Below, piece after piece: positions 34,382 through 45,355 of a stretch of 64,000 nucleotides of DNA. The notes beneath the pieces were generated by a model. That model was given only the letters and a program-made list of their open reading frames with translations, made no database searches and had not been told where the DNA came from. This DNA is from Amorphophallus konjac (lineage: Eukaryota; Streptophyta; Magnoliopsida; Alismatales; Araceae): assembly GCA_022559845.1 (NCBI GenBank), contig CM040121.1, forward strand, positions 506,644,566 through 506,708,565, read 5' to 3'. The translations under genes were made by a program, and so were the position numbers. Each line of letters starts with the position of its first letter. The first letter of the stretch is position 1.

Positions 34382-35594
34382 TTAGGGGTAGTATTTCTTT
34401 AAATAAAGACCATTCCAAGGATGAGTTAGCTCTTCACCTTCATCATTAATTAATTTGTAAGCGTTGCCAAGATAGACATCTTTTATAACAAAGGGACCTT
34501 CTTGGAGTTTTGAACGTGGTCCACCAGGTTTTACGAAATTTCTTTTAATTACCATCTCACCAATTTTGAATTTTCTCTCAATCACTTTATTTTGGTAAAA
34601 ATGTGAAAGCCTGTTTTGATAAATACGCGCATGCTCGGCGGCGGCCAAACACTTCTCGTCTAGGAGTTCCAACTGAGCAAGGAGAGATTCGCGACGCTCG
34701 TCAATGGGGAACTCCTTGTCCAATTGTACTCGTAGGGAAGGAATAAGAATCTCATAAGGAACTACCACCTCCATTCCATAAGTGAGGGCGAAAGGGATTT
34801 GCCCAGTAGGGGTACGAATGGAAGTGCGATAGGCCCAAAGAGCTTCAACCAACTTTTTCGGCCAATCCAAAAATTTATTAGCCTCACACATTTTCTTGAT
34901 AATCTTGATCAAAGTTTTATTAGTTGCCTCTGCTTGGCCATTGCCCTGCGGATAATCAGGAGATGATGATGCAATGCAATGTTATACCTGTTGCAGAGGT
35001 CCTGAAGCTCCTGAGAGATGAATTGCGGTCATTGTCGGTGACGATGGTACTCGGGATGCCGAACCTTGCGATGATGTTCTTCATTATAAATTTGCAGACT
35101 GTTGACGCTTTTATCTCCGCATAAGCTTCCGCTTCCGCCCACTTGGTGAAGTACTTCGTCGCCGTGAGTATGAATGACTTTGGTTTTGTGAGGAGGGTCG
35201 GATCACCAAGAGGTCCAATGATATCGAAAGCCCACATGGAGAAAGGCCATGGGGAAGATATAGGATGGCGTGAAGAAGAAGGAGAATGAATTTTGTCGGC
35301 GTGTAGTTGGCACTTAACACACCTTCGAACATAGATAGAACAATCCTCTTCTAGAGTGGGCCAATAGAAACCTAGCCTAAGGATCTTCTTAGCTAGCATC
35401 TGGCTATTGACATGCCCGCCACACACTCCTGAGTGCGCCTCTTCCGCAACCTTCCAAGATTCATCATCGTCAAGGCATCTTAGCAAAACACCGGTAAGAC
35501 TTCTTCTATAAAGCACACCTCCAACCAAAGTGTATCACTGAGCTACTCTTCGAATGACTTTCTTATCTTCAGCCGTGGCTTCTCCAGGATATGA
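34382..35594 (-). pseudogene. Tat integrase, inner copy
   Basis: HHCC zinc-binding region (HSGVCGGH...RRCVKCQLH), then the first catalytic Asp in WAFDIIGPLG, the second in IVTDND, and the third acidic residue in NGQAEATNKT. The C-terminal domain reads FKIGEMVIKR to the end WNGLYLKKYYP. A frameshift near 34950-35000 separates residues around the second and third catalytic positions. A TGA at about 35538-35540, where the outer copy has CGA, precedes the zinc-binding region. Integrase would join element DNA to the target; this copy is inactive. Confidence 0.85.
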
Positions 35595-36701
35595 TCAATC
35601 TTGGCAATATTTAGCAATCTCATAATACCAAGGCTTTTCTTCATCATCCAATTCTTCCTCTAAGTCCAATAGCATGACTTCCTTATTCTTAATGATTCCT
35701 TCTTGCTTCACCTTCCTAAGCACCTCCTCCTTAACTCTAAGGAAAGCTGGATCCTTAATAGCTGGAGTGAGCCGCTTGTGAATAATGATAGAATGGGAAT
35801 CCCTTTCGGGAGGGAAAGCCAAGGAAGAAGCAAGGGAAGCGAGAGCATCAGCTAAGATATTATGATCACGAGGAACATGGACGAAAATTAATTTGGTGAA
35901 AAGCTTAGTATACACGGAAGTCAATTCTTGGTAGGGTTTGAGCTTAGGATTAAGCGTGCGGTACTTGGTGAGCACTTGGCGAAGAATAAGCTGACTATCA
36001 CCTACAATCCGTAAACGGGTAACACCGAATTGATGAGCGGCCTCCAGCCCGGCCAGGAGAGCCTCGTACTCAGCTATATTATTTGTAATTGGAAATGCGA
36101 GCTGAGAGGCGAGTGGAATAGTGATACCCTCTGGTGATAGAAGAACAATACCAATCCCTTTCCCTTTTGAATTCAAAGCACCATCAAAATGTAACGTCCA
36201 CATTGAATCGGTCTGATTGATGGACATCAGTTCCTCATCTGGAAACTCTGAGCGAACTGGATCAAATCTAGGGAGGGGATGGTGAGCAAGATGTTCTGCT
36301 ATGGCATAGCCTTTAATTGCTTTTTGTTGAATGTAAATGATGTCGAATTGAGAAAGGAAGCTTTGCCATCGTGCCAATCGGTCGGTGAGAACAAATTTTT
36401 CAAGAAGGAATTTAATTGGATTCATACGAGCGATGAGGTGAACCTCGTGAGCTAAGAAATAATGCTTAAGTTTCTGAACTACCCAGACTAAAGTTGCACA
36501 AGTCTTCTCTATAGCTGAGTACCTCTGCTCACAGGGGTTGAGAAGTTTTGACAAGTAGTAGGCTGCCCTTTCTTTTCCTTCTTCATCAACCTGGGCTAAG
36601 ATAGCGCCTACAGAGTCATCCAGGATGGAAATATAAAGAACAAGCGGTTTGCCTGGAACTGGTGGCCTCAGGACAGGAGGATTTGAGAGATAATCCTTCA
36701 A
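35595..36701 (-). pseudogene. Tat RNase H plus second archaeal-type RNase H
   Basis: Residues 1-125 are the usual Ty3 RNase H region (LSNPPVLRPP, YYLSKLL, YSAIEK). Residues 165-300 are the extra RNase H, with the catalytic acids visible: Asp in HFDGA (about 173), Glu in AEYEALL (about 211), Asp in VGDSQL (about 235) and Asp in LADALA (about 285). This second domain marks the Tat lineage. The frame is shifted by one base from the RT frame at about 36700 and ends in TGA at 35595 where the outer copy continues. Confidence 0.85.
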
Positions 36702-38179
36702 TCATTAAAAGCTGCCTGACACTTGTCATCCCAAATAAACTTGACTCCTGACTTAGTAAGCTCGTAGAACGGCCTACATCTTTGTGAATGTTGGGAGACA
36801 AAGCGGCGAATAAACTGCAACCTCCCGATCAAACCTCGAACTTCTTTCAAATTCCTGGGAGGAGGCATTTCTCTTATGGCCTTCGCCTTGTTGGGATCAA
36901 TCTCAATACCCCTCTTACTCACGATGAATCCAAGTAACTTCCCTGATGAAACACCAAATACGCATTTCTTAGGGTTCATTTTCAATTTATATTCCCGTGC
37001 CCTTTGCAGAACCTTGGTTAGAACCCGAGGATGCTCAATCCTTGTCCTTGATTTTACTACCAGATCATCAACATACACCTCAATATAAATGTGGATCATA
37101 TCATGAAAAATTGCCATCATAGCCCTTTGATAGGTGGCTCCAGCATTCTTAAGTCCAAAAGGTATGACCACGTAACAATAGGTCCCCCATGGTGTAGTGA
37201 ACGATGTTTTCTCTTGATCTTCCTTAGCCAGGCGAATTTGATTGTAACCTGAAAAACCATCCATAAAGGAGAGAGTCTCATATCCTGCCGTGTTGTCAAT
37301 TAGAACATAAATATGAGGGAGGGGGAAGTCATCTTTAGGACACGCGCGGTTGAGGTCTCGAAAGTCTATACAAATTCGAACCTTTCCGTCCTTCTTCATG
37401 ACCGGGATGATGTTAGCCACCCAATTAGGATAGAGGACAACTCTAACAAATCTAGCCTTATGCAGCTTATCGACCTCTTCTTTCATTTTTAATGCCCTAT
37501 TAGGGTGGAAACGTCTCAACCGCTGTTTAACCGCGACAGACCCCGGCTTAAGTGTAAGTCGATGTTCAACGAGCGCAGGGTCTAGTCCAGGCATATCTTC
37601 ATAGCTCCACGCGAACGTGTCCTTATATTCTTGAAGAACCAAAATAAGCGCCTCCTCTTCATCGGGCGGCAAGTTCTTTGAAATGAGGACAATCCTAGGG
37701 TCTTCCTCCATACCCAGATTTATTTCTTTGGTAGGCTTTTCTACTGAGGCTGATTGTTCATCAAATCTCCTCATGCCACTAGCAAAAGCATCAGCCTCGT
37801 CCTCATATTCTTCGTAACTTTCGTCCCCCTCCTCAATAGGGTCTTCATCATTCATAATCTCATAAACACCAAAACCCTCATTAAAAGTACAAGTATCCTC
37901 ATATTCTATCTCTAGCAGGATAATCGGATTCTCCACAAATTCGGGGATGGCTAAACAAGCCTGACATCTGACAGCTAATTCTCTAAGGAATCTATGGGGA
38001 ATCTGCTTGCCCTTGGACTTCTTATGTGAAGTCACCCCATGAGTCTTAATATCAGAAGAGTAAGAACAACTAGCTTGATCACTAAAACTTGACGAAGAAG
38101 AGAAAGGAGGGGGGAAAGCGGGTACAGAAGGTGATACAGATGAAGACCCCTCACCAGAGGGGTAGAAAAGATCTATCAT
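36698..38179 (-). pseudogene. Tat reverse transcriptase
   Basis: 493-residue frame. An acidic linker covers about residues 90-150; TFAWSYEDMPGLD near 188-200 is the typical start of Tat RT. Catalytic motifs are FRDLNRACPKDDFPLP near 273, FMDGFSGYNQI near 305 and YVDD at 369-372. The domain itself is intact, but it is separated by a frameshift from RNase H downstream and by stops from gag upstream. It shares the reading frame of gag and protease. Confidence 0.85.
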
Positions 38180-38510
38180 TGAATCCTGAAAGAGCGGCCC
38201 CGAGGTCGGGACACACTCAGAAAGGAGATAGGAGGTCTCCTCAATGGAGATGGAGGATTGAAAAATTGGAATTTTGACGTTTTTTTTGTTTTCATTTTTA
38301 TCTTCATTTTTACTCTAATTTTCATTTTCTAAGAGGAGGCAATGTGAGGGGGGAACAGGAGGTGAAGTTGAAATCGAAAGATTGGCAAAAGATTGGATCA
38401 ATGATGGCCCGTACGGGGGCGTGATGGAGAGTTTGGAAAATTACTCGAGGAGCAAGGGAGGAATTATTGGAGATGAATTTGGAGAAACAATTATTAAGAC
38501 CGCGGGCGGT

Positions 38511-39035
38511 CTAGGGATATCTGAAAAAAAATAGTTGATTGATCAAACGGACAACAGCCGTCGGGTGAACGGACTTGGTAAGGAAGAGGCCGGCCCACAG
38601 CCTGTCTATATTGCATCCCTCCTCGAACGGGACATCAGGCTCTCCGGTATCTGTATAATCACTTAACAACTGCGTCTTGTCTGTGATCACTGCTGGCTTC
38701 TCAATCAACTCATGAATCAACGGCGGCCATTCCGGATCAGTTGGCATAAACAGTCGGCTTAGAGCAATAGCAATGTCATTCATATCAAACCATCTATACC
38801 AGTCACATTCAGGGTCATCCATTTTTCTTCTCTTATCTGGTTGCAAGGATTCCAAGGCTTTGTAAGTAGCCAGTGGGGCTATGTGGCGAGCAAACTGCCG
38901 TGCATGTACATCTTGACAGTCTAGCATAGAAGTAACGAGCGTGGTTTGCTCATCATTATGAGTTCCCCCTATTATAAAATGTGTTTGCAGGGTCCATGTA
39001 AGAGGCTGCCGGTCTGTCTTAAGAGTGGAGGTCAT
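38511..39035 (-). pseudogene. Polyprotein linker region in shifted frame, unknown function
   Basis: 174 residues with no domain that I recognise. It starts in an ATGA overlap with the end of the G-patch frame (39032-39035) and lies in a different frame from gag, protease and RT. It is probably part of the pol polyprotein between G-patch and RT, displaced by indels. 38180-38510 has no clear frame. Confidence 0.45.
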
Positions 39036-39397
39036 GACGGCCCATCTTCATCTTTACTTTTGTTCGGCACTTTATACCCTAGGCCACCCCGGGGAATCAT
39101 CTTTTGATGCCTGATTGGTTTAACACGGCCTTGGAGATTGACCCCCAAGCCTTTACCGATCTTATATCCCATTTTTAACAAGATATTCCATCCAAGAGTA
39201 TTCATCATATTCTTCTTTTTCTTTCCTTGAGGAGGCAGGGGTGTTATTAGGGGTGAAGCTGGTTTAGTGACCGGGGGCTTTAGCAAATCTTGCCGCGGGT
39301 CGGCAACATCCAAGACTGAAAGTAAAGGCCTATTCGAAGGCCACATGGAAGGCACTGAAGTTGCTGAATGTATATCTTCTGTCGGCAAGATGGGCAT
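39032..39397 (-). pseudogene. G-patch domain of Tat polyprotein
   Basis: MMNTLGWNILLKMGYKIGKG followed by LG and an RGGLGY motif is a G-patch glycine-rich RNA-binding module. It lies in the gag/protease frame, separated from protease by a stop (39443). G-patches next to protease are known in some retroviruses and plant gypsy elements. It would bind nucleic acid or help RT. Confidence 0.7.
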
Positions 39398-39442
39398 GCT
39401 AGTAACTTTGATAATGTGCCCTTTGTGTGGAAACTTTATGCA

Positions 39443-39940
39443 TTAATGGTTCGTAGAGGGAACATCATCAAGTTCTTGAATATAGGGGCGGCCCAGGATG
39501 CCTTTGAATGTTGGATCCATGTCTAAGATGTGGAAGTCCGCTGTAACAGTAACTGTACCCAAACAAACTCTTAGAGTGATCATTCCCAATGGCGACTTCT
39601 TAGTATTGTCATAAGCTGTGACGGTAATTGTAGATGGCCGAATTTGATTTTCTGGAATGCCGCACATCTTCAAGGTGCTTGGTGGCAGAACATTAATGGA
39701 GGCCCCGGTGTCAACCAAACATTGCTTTACAGCTATCTTATTGATGTCAATAGTGATACACAATGCATATTTTCTAGCCGGCTGCGGAGCCAATTCGTGT
39801 TCATAAAAAGTGATAGCCAGTTGATTGCTGGCCGGATTCAGAACTGTGGTGACTTGTTCAACAGGAATGTCTTCATTGACCATCACTTTCTGCAAGTACT
39901 GTTTCAAGGCTAGCTGATGTGTGGTTGATCTTTTAATCAA
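39443..39940 (-). pseudogene. Tat aspartic protease
   Basis: LVDTGASINVLP (catalytic Asp near residue 77) and a GILGRPYI flap-side motif identify a retropepsin-like protease of Ty3 type. It is in frame with gag but cut off by stops at both ends. It would process the polyprotein. Confidence 0.85.
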
Positions 39941-39955
39941 TTCTAAAATAGAAAT

Positions 39956-42511
39956 TCATGCCGGCGTTCTGCCCAAATGTTTCAACAAATCATACTCCGT
40001 GCCCGGTGTGGATTCTTGCTCTTGCTCTCCTTGTTCTTGTACTGGCTCCTGCTCCCGCTGGGGAAACACTCGGTGGAACATCCATCCACTACAGAGCACC
40101 ATAGTTTGGGGCGCCTCTGTCAGGGTTGGAGTGGGTGAATGGGTAGAGGAAGTAGAGGGAATAGTGATATTGGGTGCTGAAATGACAGGGAGAGAGGTTC
40201 TTGTGAGGGACCTCGCCGTCTGGGGATTATCGGAAGGCGGAGGCGGAGGCTGGGTGACAAGGAGGGGCCTTGGAATCATGGTAGTAGTAGGTGGAGGTGG
40301 AACAGGAGGGGTGATGGCTACCGGTGAGCGACGGATAAGAAGAGGTCTATTTGGTGGAGGATTTTGGTGTGGAGGGGAGTTTGGGGTTTGGCGTAAAAGA
40401 AGAGGCTGCGAAGGAGTGGTGGAGCGTATAAGGGTACGTTGTGGCTGGGAAGGAGATACAAGATGAGGCCTTCTTATCAGTTGTGATGGTTGTGGTTGAT
40501 TGGAATTAACGGCCCCGACAGAGGTGTTTTCTTTATGCCAAACCTGCCCCCTTTCCACTTCATGGGTCAAGGTGACAAGGTTCACTTGTTGGTTCTGAAC
40601 CGGGTGCTCCGGTAGCGGGTTATTAACAATCCCCATATTTGGCTGGGGTGCAGGAGCCTGTTGTTGCTGTGGAACATGTTGTTGGCCTTGTTGTGGTTGC
40701 TGAACTGGTGGTTGCCGAGGAGGCCTTTGAGCCTTCAACGTAGCAATGACCTTCCTCATCTCATCCCAATTAATATCACCTTGATCGTTCATGTCATGTA
40801 TGTAATCCTTAAAGTGAAAACAATAATCAATGTTGTGCCCCGGCTGCCGATGGAAGACGTAATACCGGGAGGTGTCCACATTTTGTGGCCATACTGCCCT
40901 TTCTTTAGGCAATGTGAGCAGGTTAGCGGCCATGAGGGTGTTAAAAATGTCCGACAAACTTTCAGGTAGGGGATGGTATTGGGCTCTTCGTGGGCCCATT
41001 GGCCTTCTTGGTTGTTGTGGCTGTTGCGATTGATAATTAGCCGGGGGGGCACTTGGTGATATTGGTTTTGTGGAGCAAAGGGGAGTTGGTGTTGTTGTAG
41101 AGGTGGAGGAGGCCTTAGGGTCTGAAGAGGGTTATCATTTGGCTGGTGGACTTGGTTTTGGAAGGCGGGGTTGTGGTGGCCTTGGGTTTGGAGGGTGGCG
41201 GAAAGGCGTGGAGTTGCCGAATGCGCTCACCTGCTCATTGATGACAGTGCCTTCAGTAGTTGGGCCAATATTACCAGTATTAACATTCTTCCTTATCACC
41301 TTCGGTCGTGGCTCGAACATGCCCATAATGGGCGAATCTTTCATTTGAGTTTGTATATATCTAGCTCTTTCATAGAGCTCCTCCATAGTGCTCAATCTAT
41401 TCATGGCCAAAATAGGACGGAATTGCGGAGTGGAGTTTGATATTATCATCTTGACTTGTTCTATCTCCGACAATGTGTCTTTTAATTTCTCGGCCATAGC
41501 CCTCCACCTATCAGCAAATAAGACGAAGTCCTCTTCGGGCTTCATCTTCTCCGCAACCAAATCAGTAACAGACAAGGAGGGACCGACACAGTCCTTATAT
41601 TTCTGCACGAACTTCCGCTGAACTATATCAAAGTCGTCGGCATCAGCCGGCTCCAAAGAATAAAACCATTCTAATGCTAGGCCATCCAAAGACCACATAA
41701 AGAGATAAGCCAACGAGTTCTTATTATCCTGCCAGAATGATGCTTCATACATAAAATCCTTCAAATGAATGTTTGGGTTGCCCGTGCCATTATACCACCG
41801 GAAATTTGGCATCTCAGACGGTGGTAGATGAAAAACCGGCATAGGGGGAAGCAAGATTTCAGGAGCGGTCTTGCATGCAGTGACCCTCTTAAGCTGTTCC
41901 TCCATACTAGCCATCTTTTGGAGGAGTAGAGCATGGCTATCAGACTTAGCTGGGGCCTGACGAAAAGAGTGTTGGGTTGTCATAGGCCTTCTCAAAATTT
42001 GAGAAACAAGAGGTTATTGAGGCCTAGCAACAGAGTGACTTGCCGGTTGGGCCGGCATAGTCATAACAGGAGTTGATGGGCGCGAGGGCACCCTAGGGAT
42101 GACCACCGGGTCGTTGGGGGAATTAACAGAGTGGCCACCCATGGCCTGGGGAGGATTAGAAGATGACGGGATAGACTTTCCCTTTAGGAGGGCGGCTTGA
42201 GCTGCCTGGCGCTGGGAGTCATCCAGCTGAGCAATAACCTTGAGGAATTCATTGAAATTGAGAGAAGGGGAAGTGTCCCCTGGAGTATTTTGAGTAGTAG
42301 GTTGGGCCTAGGAAGAAGGCTCAACCTCCAAGGCAGTAGTGGTGGCGTCCACCATGTGGACCTGAGTAGAAGAAGAATTGTAGTTTCCCTCGTAATAAAC
42401 AGAATCCTGAGAGGGAATCTCATAGAACGGGTCAGAGTGACCCTCCTCATAACCGTCATAAGTGTACCCGTAGTTGGCCATATTGATGATTTTACCTGAA
42501 CGCAATTTCAT
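39956..42511 (-). pseudogene. Tat gag with several in-frame stops
   Basis: A single frame from ATG at 42511 with stops TAG at 42308, TAA at 42014 and another at about 41135. The capsid part (FRWYNGTGNPNIHLKDFMYE, then LDGLALEWFYSLEPADADDF) is the Retrotrans_gag fold. Near 40880 the HRQPGHNIDYCFHFKDYIHD segment is a Tat-type zinc-binding region. A long proline/glutamine-rich tail leads to protease. Gag forms particles and binds RNA; this copy is inactive. Confidence 0.8.
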
Positions 42512-43015
42512 GCTTAAGAAGAAAGAAATAAATTTCCAGCAATAAGATATAATGAATGAATATCACCTTCTCAAAAGAAACACACAAGTTGTAATGAGCC
42601 CCAAAATTTTAAGATTTCCCTTAAAGATTAGGATGAGTTCAATATTAGATTCTCTATTTTGAAGGTAGATCCTGGTTGAAAATTTGGGTATAATCTCCGG
42701 GTATCTAGGTTTTTCTCTCTCCTTTCCAACGTATGGGTCAACTATACTCCGGGTACTTCAAAGGTACAACCTGCCTGGCGTCCGTGAGGGAATCCACGGG
42801 TGCGAGGACTTACGGAGGCTTGGCTTAGGAATTTTCGATCCAATGAGACGAAATGCTCAAAGGAGGGTCCTTCCTTCACCAAGAGGGGTGTAGCTCCTAA
42901 AAAGTGTGGGGAGAGGAGGTCTCCCAAACCGTATGCCCTGAATGTAATCTAATGCAAGCAATTATCAAGCAGGTGATATCAAATAGCTCAAGCGAGTAAA
43001 ACAACAATAATCAGT
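42512..43015. other. Gag leader, no gene seen
   Basis: About 500 bp upstream of gag on the minus strand with no recognisable frame. A run with low similarity between strands is seen at 42600-42930, with nothing interpretable. Confidence 0.4.
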
Positions 43016-43029
43016 GCCCCTGTGGGCAC

Positions 43030-43480
43030 AGAAGTAAATAACGCCTTGATGCAAGGCGCTGATTCTATGAAAATGCCTCTGGGTAGGGGCGTCAAATAGC
43101 AATGAACAATACTGGTAATGTAAGAATGACAATAAAATGACGCCTTGCGATAAGGCGCTGAATCAGTGAAAGACGCTTCCGTGGGAGGCGTCAAATCGTG
43201 CAGCAAGCAACAACAAGTAAAAGACGCCTTGGAGTGAGGCGTCAAATGTCGAACATACGCCTCTGTAAAGGGGCGTCAAAACACTGTAAACAGTAATGAG
43301 ATAAAGAGTAAATGATAATAATCAACTAAATGATGCCTTGGTGTAAGGCGTTGAATGATGAAATGACGCCTCTGTAAGGGGCGCGAATTATAAAAATGAC
43401 AAAAATGTAAGAAAATGACTGAAACAGCGCCTCAGTCGCGGTCGCTGTATGAATAAATGACGGCAGTGTGGAAGGCGCTA
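43030..43480. repeat. Dyad array in gag leader, about 10 units
   Basis: Units alternate between an AACGCCTTG...AAGGCGCTGAAT form and a GCCTCTG...GGGGCGTCAAAT form. Examples are GACGCCTTGCGATAAGGCGC near 43139 and ACGCCTCTGTAAAGGGGCGT near 43256. The tail differs here (CTGAAT/GTCAAA), so the array is a sub-family. Confidence 0.8.
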
Positions 43481-43548
43481 CTCAGTTCAAAGAACTGACA
43501 GCCCTGGCAATCAGACAGAAATCAAACAGAGATAAAAAAGTCTAATCA

Positions 43549-43830
43549 GTGGGAGGTGTGCACATGGTGCACAAAGGGAAGGGTGCTATGTGGAGCACAA
43601 AGGAGGGGTACGCGAGGGTACCAAAGGAGTGGCACGCGAGGGCGCCAATGGGAGGATGCTACGTGGAGCACAATGGAGGGGTACGCGAGGGTACCAAAGG
43701 AGGGACACGTGAGGGTGTCAATGGGAGGGTGCTACGTGGAGCACAAGGGAGGGGTACGCGAGGGTACCAAAGGAGGGACACGTGAGGGTGTCAATGGGAG
43801 GGTGCTACGTGGAGCACAATGGAGGGGTAA
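43549..43830. repeat. Leader minisatellite of three different dyads
   Basis: About three copies of a 90-100 bp unit, each containing GTGCTACGTGGAGCAC, GGTACGCGAGGGTACC and GACACGTGAGGGTGTC, which are three separate inverted repeats. Short plus-strand frames across it are repeat read-through. Confidence 0.8.
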
Positions 43831-43849
43831 TCAAACTAAAAACAAAAGG

Positions 43850-43868
43850 AGTCCCACCGTGATCGCCA
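43850..43868 (-). promoter_or_regulatory. Primer binding site of inner Tat
   Basis: Minus-strand TGGCGATCACGGTGGGACT three bases from the 5' LTR. It fits a tRNA 3' end; Arg tRNA is plausible because Ogre/Tat elements are known to use it, but I have not matched a tRNA sequence. Confidence 0.65.
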
Positions 43869-43871
43869 ATT

Positions 43872-45249
43872 TGTAGATTATGGAAAATCCACTTAAGAAA
43901 AGAAGAAAGAAAAAAAAACTAACATTAATAGAGTGGATGATAAGGAAAGCAAAGAAAGAAGCACGTGGTGCTAATGTGGAGTGTGATCGCTAGAGGGGTT
44001 ACCTCAAGAAGAATAGAAGTGATCGCATGTACCTTGTATTGAGCGTGGGAGATTGTGAGCTTTTCCTTCCTCCTCCCATCGGCCGGCCAATGAAGGGGGT
44101 TTGTAGCTTGATTACCCTTGCGAGAAAACACACAAAACAAGTGAAAGAATGGATTAGCCAAAGGTGCGTAGTATCAATGTTCTAATGATATGAATTCAAG
44201 CAAATAAAGCATGAACACACCTAGTGTGTTTTGATTTTTAAACCCCTTAAGAGGAGTATCAAAGGTATGGGAATATGAATGCAAAGTATGCAAAGCAATG
44301 TATACGATGTGAAAGTGACAATGTCTTCTAGCAAAGTAGCTAGAAAGAACAAGATGATGATGATGCTAATGCTAATAAGGAAGAGGGCAATCTCCTCTCT
44401 GCTGTGTGTGCAGCAGTACTGGGAGAGAAATCAGTTGAGTAGCAGCTGATGACCGTGGAAGAAGAAGAAATCTCCAAGAGGAAGAGAGATTACTTGAAGC
44501 AAAGCCTGCAAAGAAAAAAAACTAAACTCTCTTCTCCCTATTCTCTGTTAACGTTCTTCCTCTCTCTCTTTTCTCTGTGTTCTCTGTGTGTGGTCCTCTC
44601 GCGCGAGGGAGATCAAGGGGGGTATTTATAGGCTAAAAATCTTGCAAAACAAGGATTAAAACAAGGTAATGACTCTCCAACAAGAAACCCTCTTCCCAAT
44701 TGAACACAAGGTGCAAAATGGGGTAACGATCATTACTGGAAAGAAGCAGGCGAAACGGATTTGAAAGTGAAAATGACGACCTGTCGAAGAGCGTCAATTA
44801 AAAAAGATGACTTCACCAAGGGCGTTAATTAAAATGACGCCTCCTACAGTGGCGTCAATTCCTGGACTTATTTATGGCAACAACATACTTTCCTTATTAA
44901 AAATTCTGAAATGACGTCTGTTCAAAAAAGCGTTAAACAAGAGACGCCCTTAAGGGGGACGCCAATTCTGTGATTTTTCATTTTGCTTAGGATTCGTAAA
45001 ATTCCAGGAAATGACGCCACTATACATAGCCGTCCGTTTATGAAGAGGCGCCCTTGACTACGCCGTTAATTAAAAGACGCCTTTACTTAAGGCGTCAATT
45101 ATATTCAACACAAAAAAATGCTAAGAAATCACAATTAAAACATGAAAAATAGAAAAACTTCATATTAAGCCAATATTGAAGTCCACTTTGGGGCGTCACA
45201 TGGTGACATGAGATTTACTCAACATAGCATCGATTTTGGCATGTCTACA
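43872..45249 (-). repeat. 5' LTR of inner Tat
   Basis: 1378 bp, partner of 8925-10302. It contains a TATA box near 44624 and the U3 dyad array at about 44775-45195, in which several arms carry single transitions relative to the other LTR. Confidence 0.9.
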
Positions 45250-45254
45250 ATCGG

Positions 45255-45355
45255 CGGCACTGACTTCGTCCTCTACAATGCTCACCGGTGCCTCCCACAA
45301 CTTGGACTACCTCGGCACACTTTTGAAGAAGCTTCTCACCTTCCACCACTCAAGA
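45255..45355 (+). pseudogene. PMD1 of outer Tat, fragment 3
   Basis: Reads TDFVLYNAHRCLPQLGLPRH and onward, colinear with inner PMD1 17745-17845. It lies between the duplication ATCGG (45250-45254) and CAAGA (45351-45355). Confidence 0.85.

Larger units (their letters stand above)
8925..45249 (-). mobile_element. Inner Tat element with two antisense PMD genes (about 22.4 kb net)
   Basis: Bounded by ATCGG at 8920-8924 and 45250-45254, with LTRs of equal length (1378 bp) at both ends. In minus-strand order: 5' LTR, primer site, leader with dyad array, gag, protease, G-patch, RT, RNase H, second RNase H, integrase, then antisense PMD2 and PMD1, then a motif-rich 3' region and the 3' LTR. Three later insertions (12028-15314, 18967-20591, 21385-30344) account for 13.9 kb. 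About two dozen differences between the LTRs by eye indicate a recent insertion. The element inserted into PMD1 of an older copy of its own family. Confidence 0.9.

Noticed and set aside
43549..43876. Glycine-rich plus-strand frames
   Set aside because: Two overlapping frames of the leader minisatellite.
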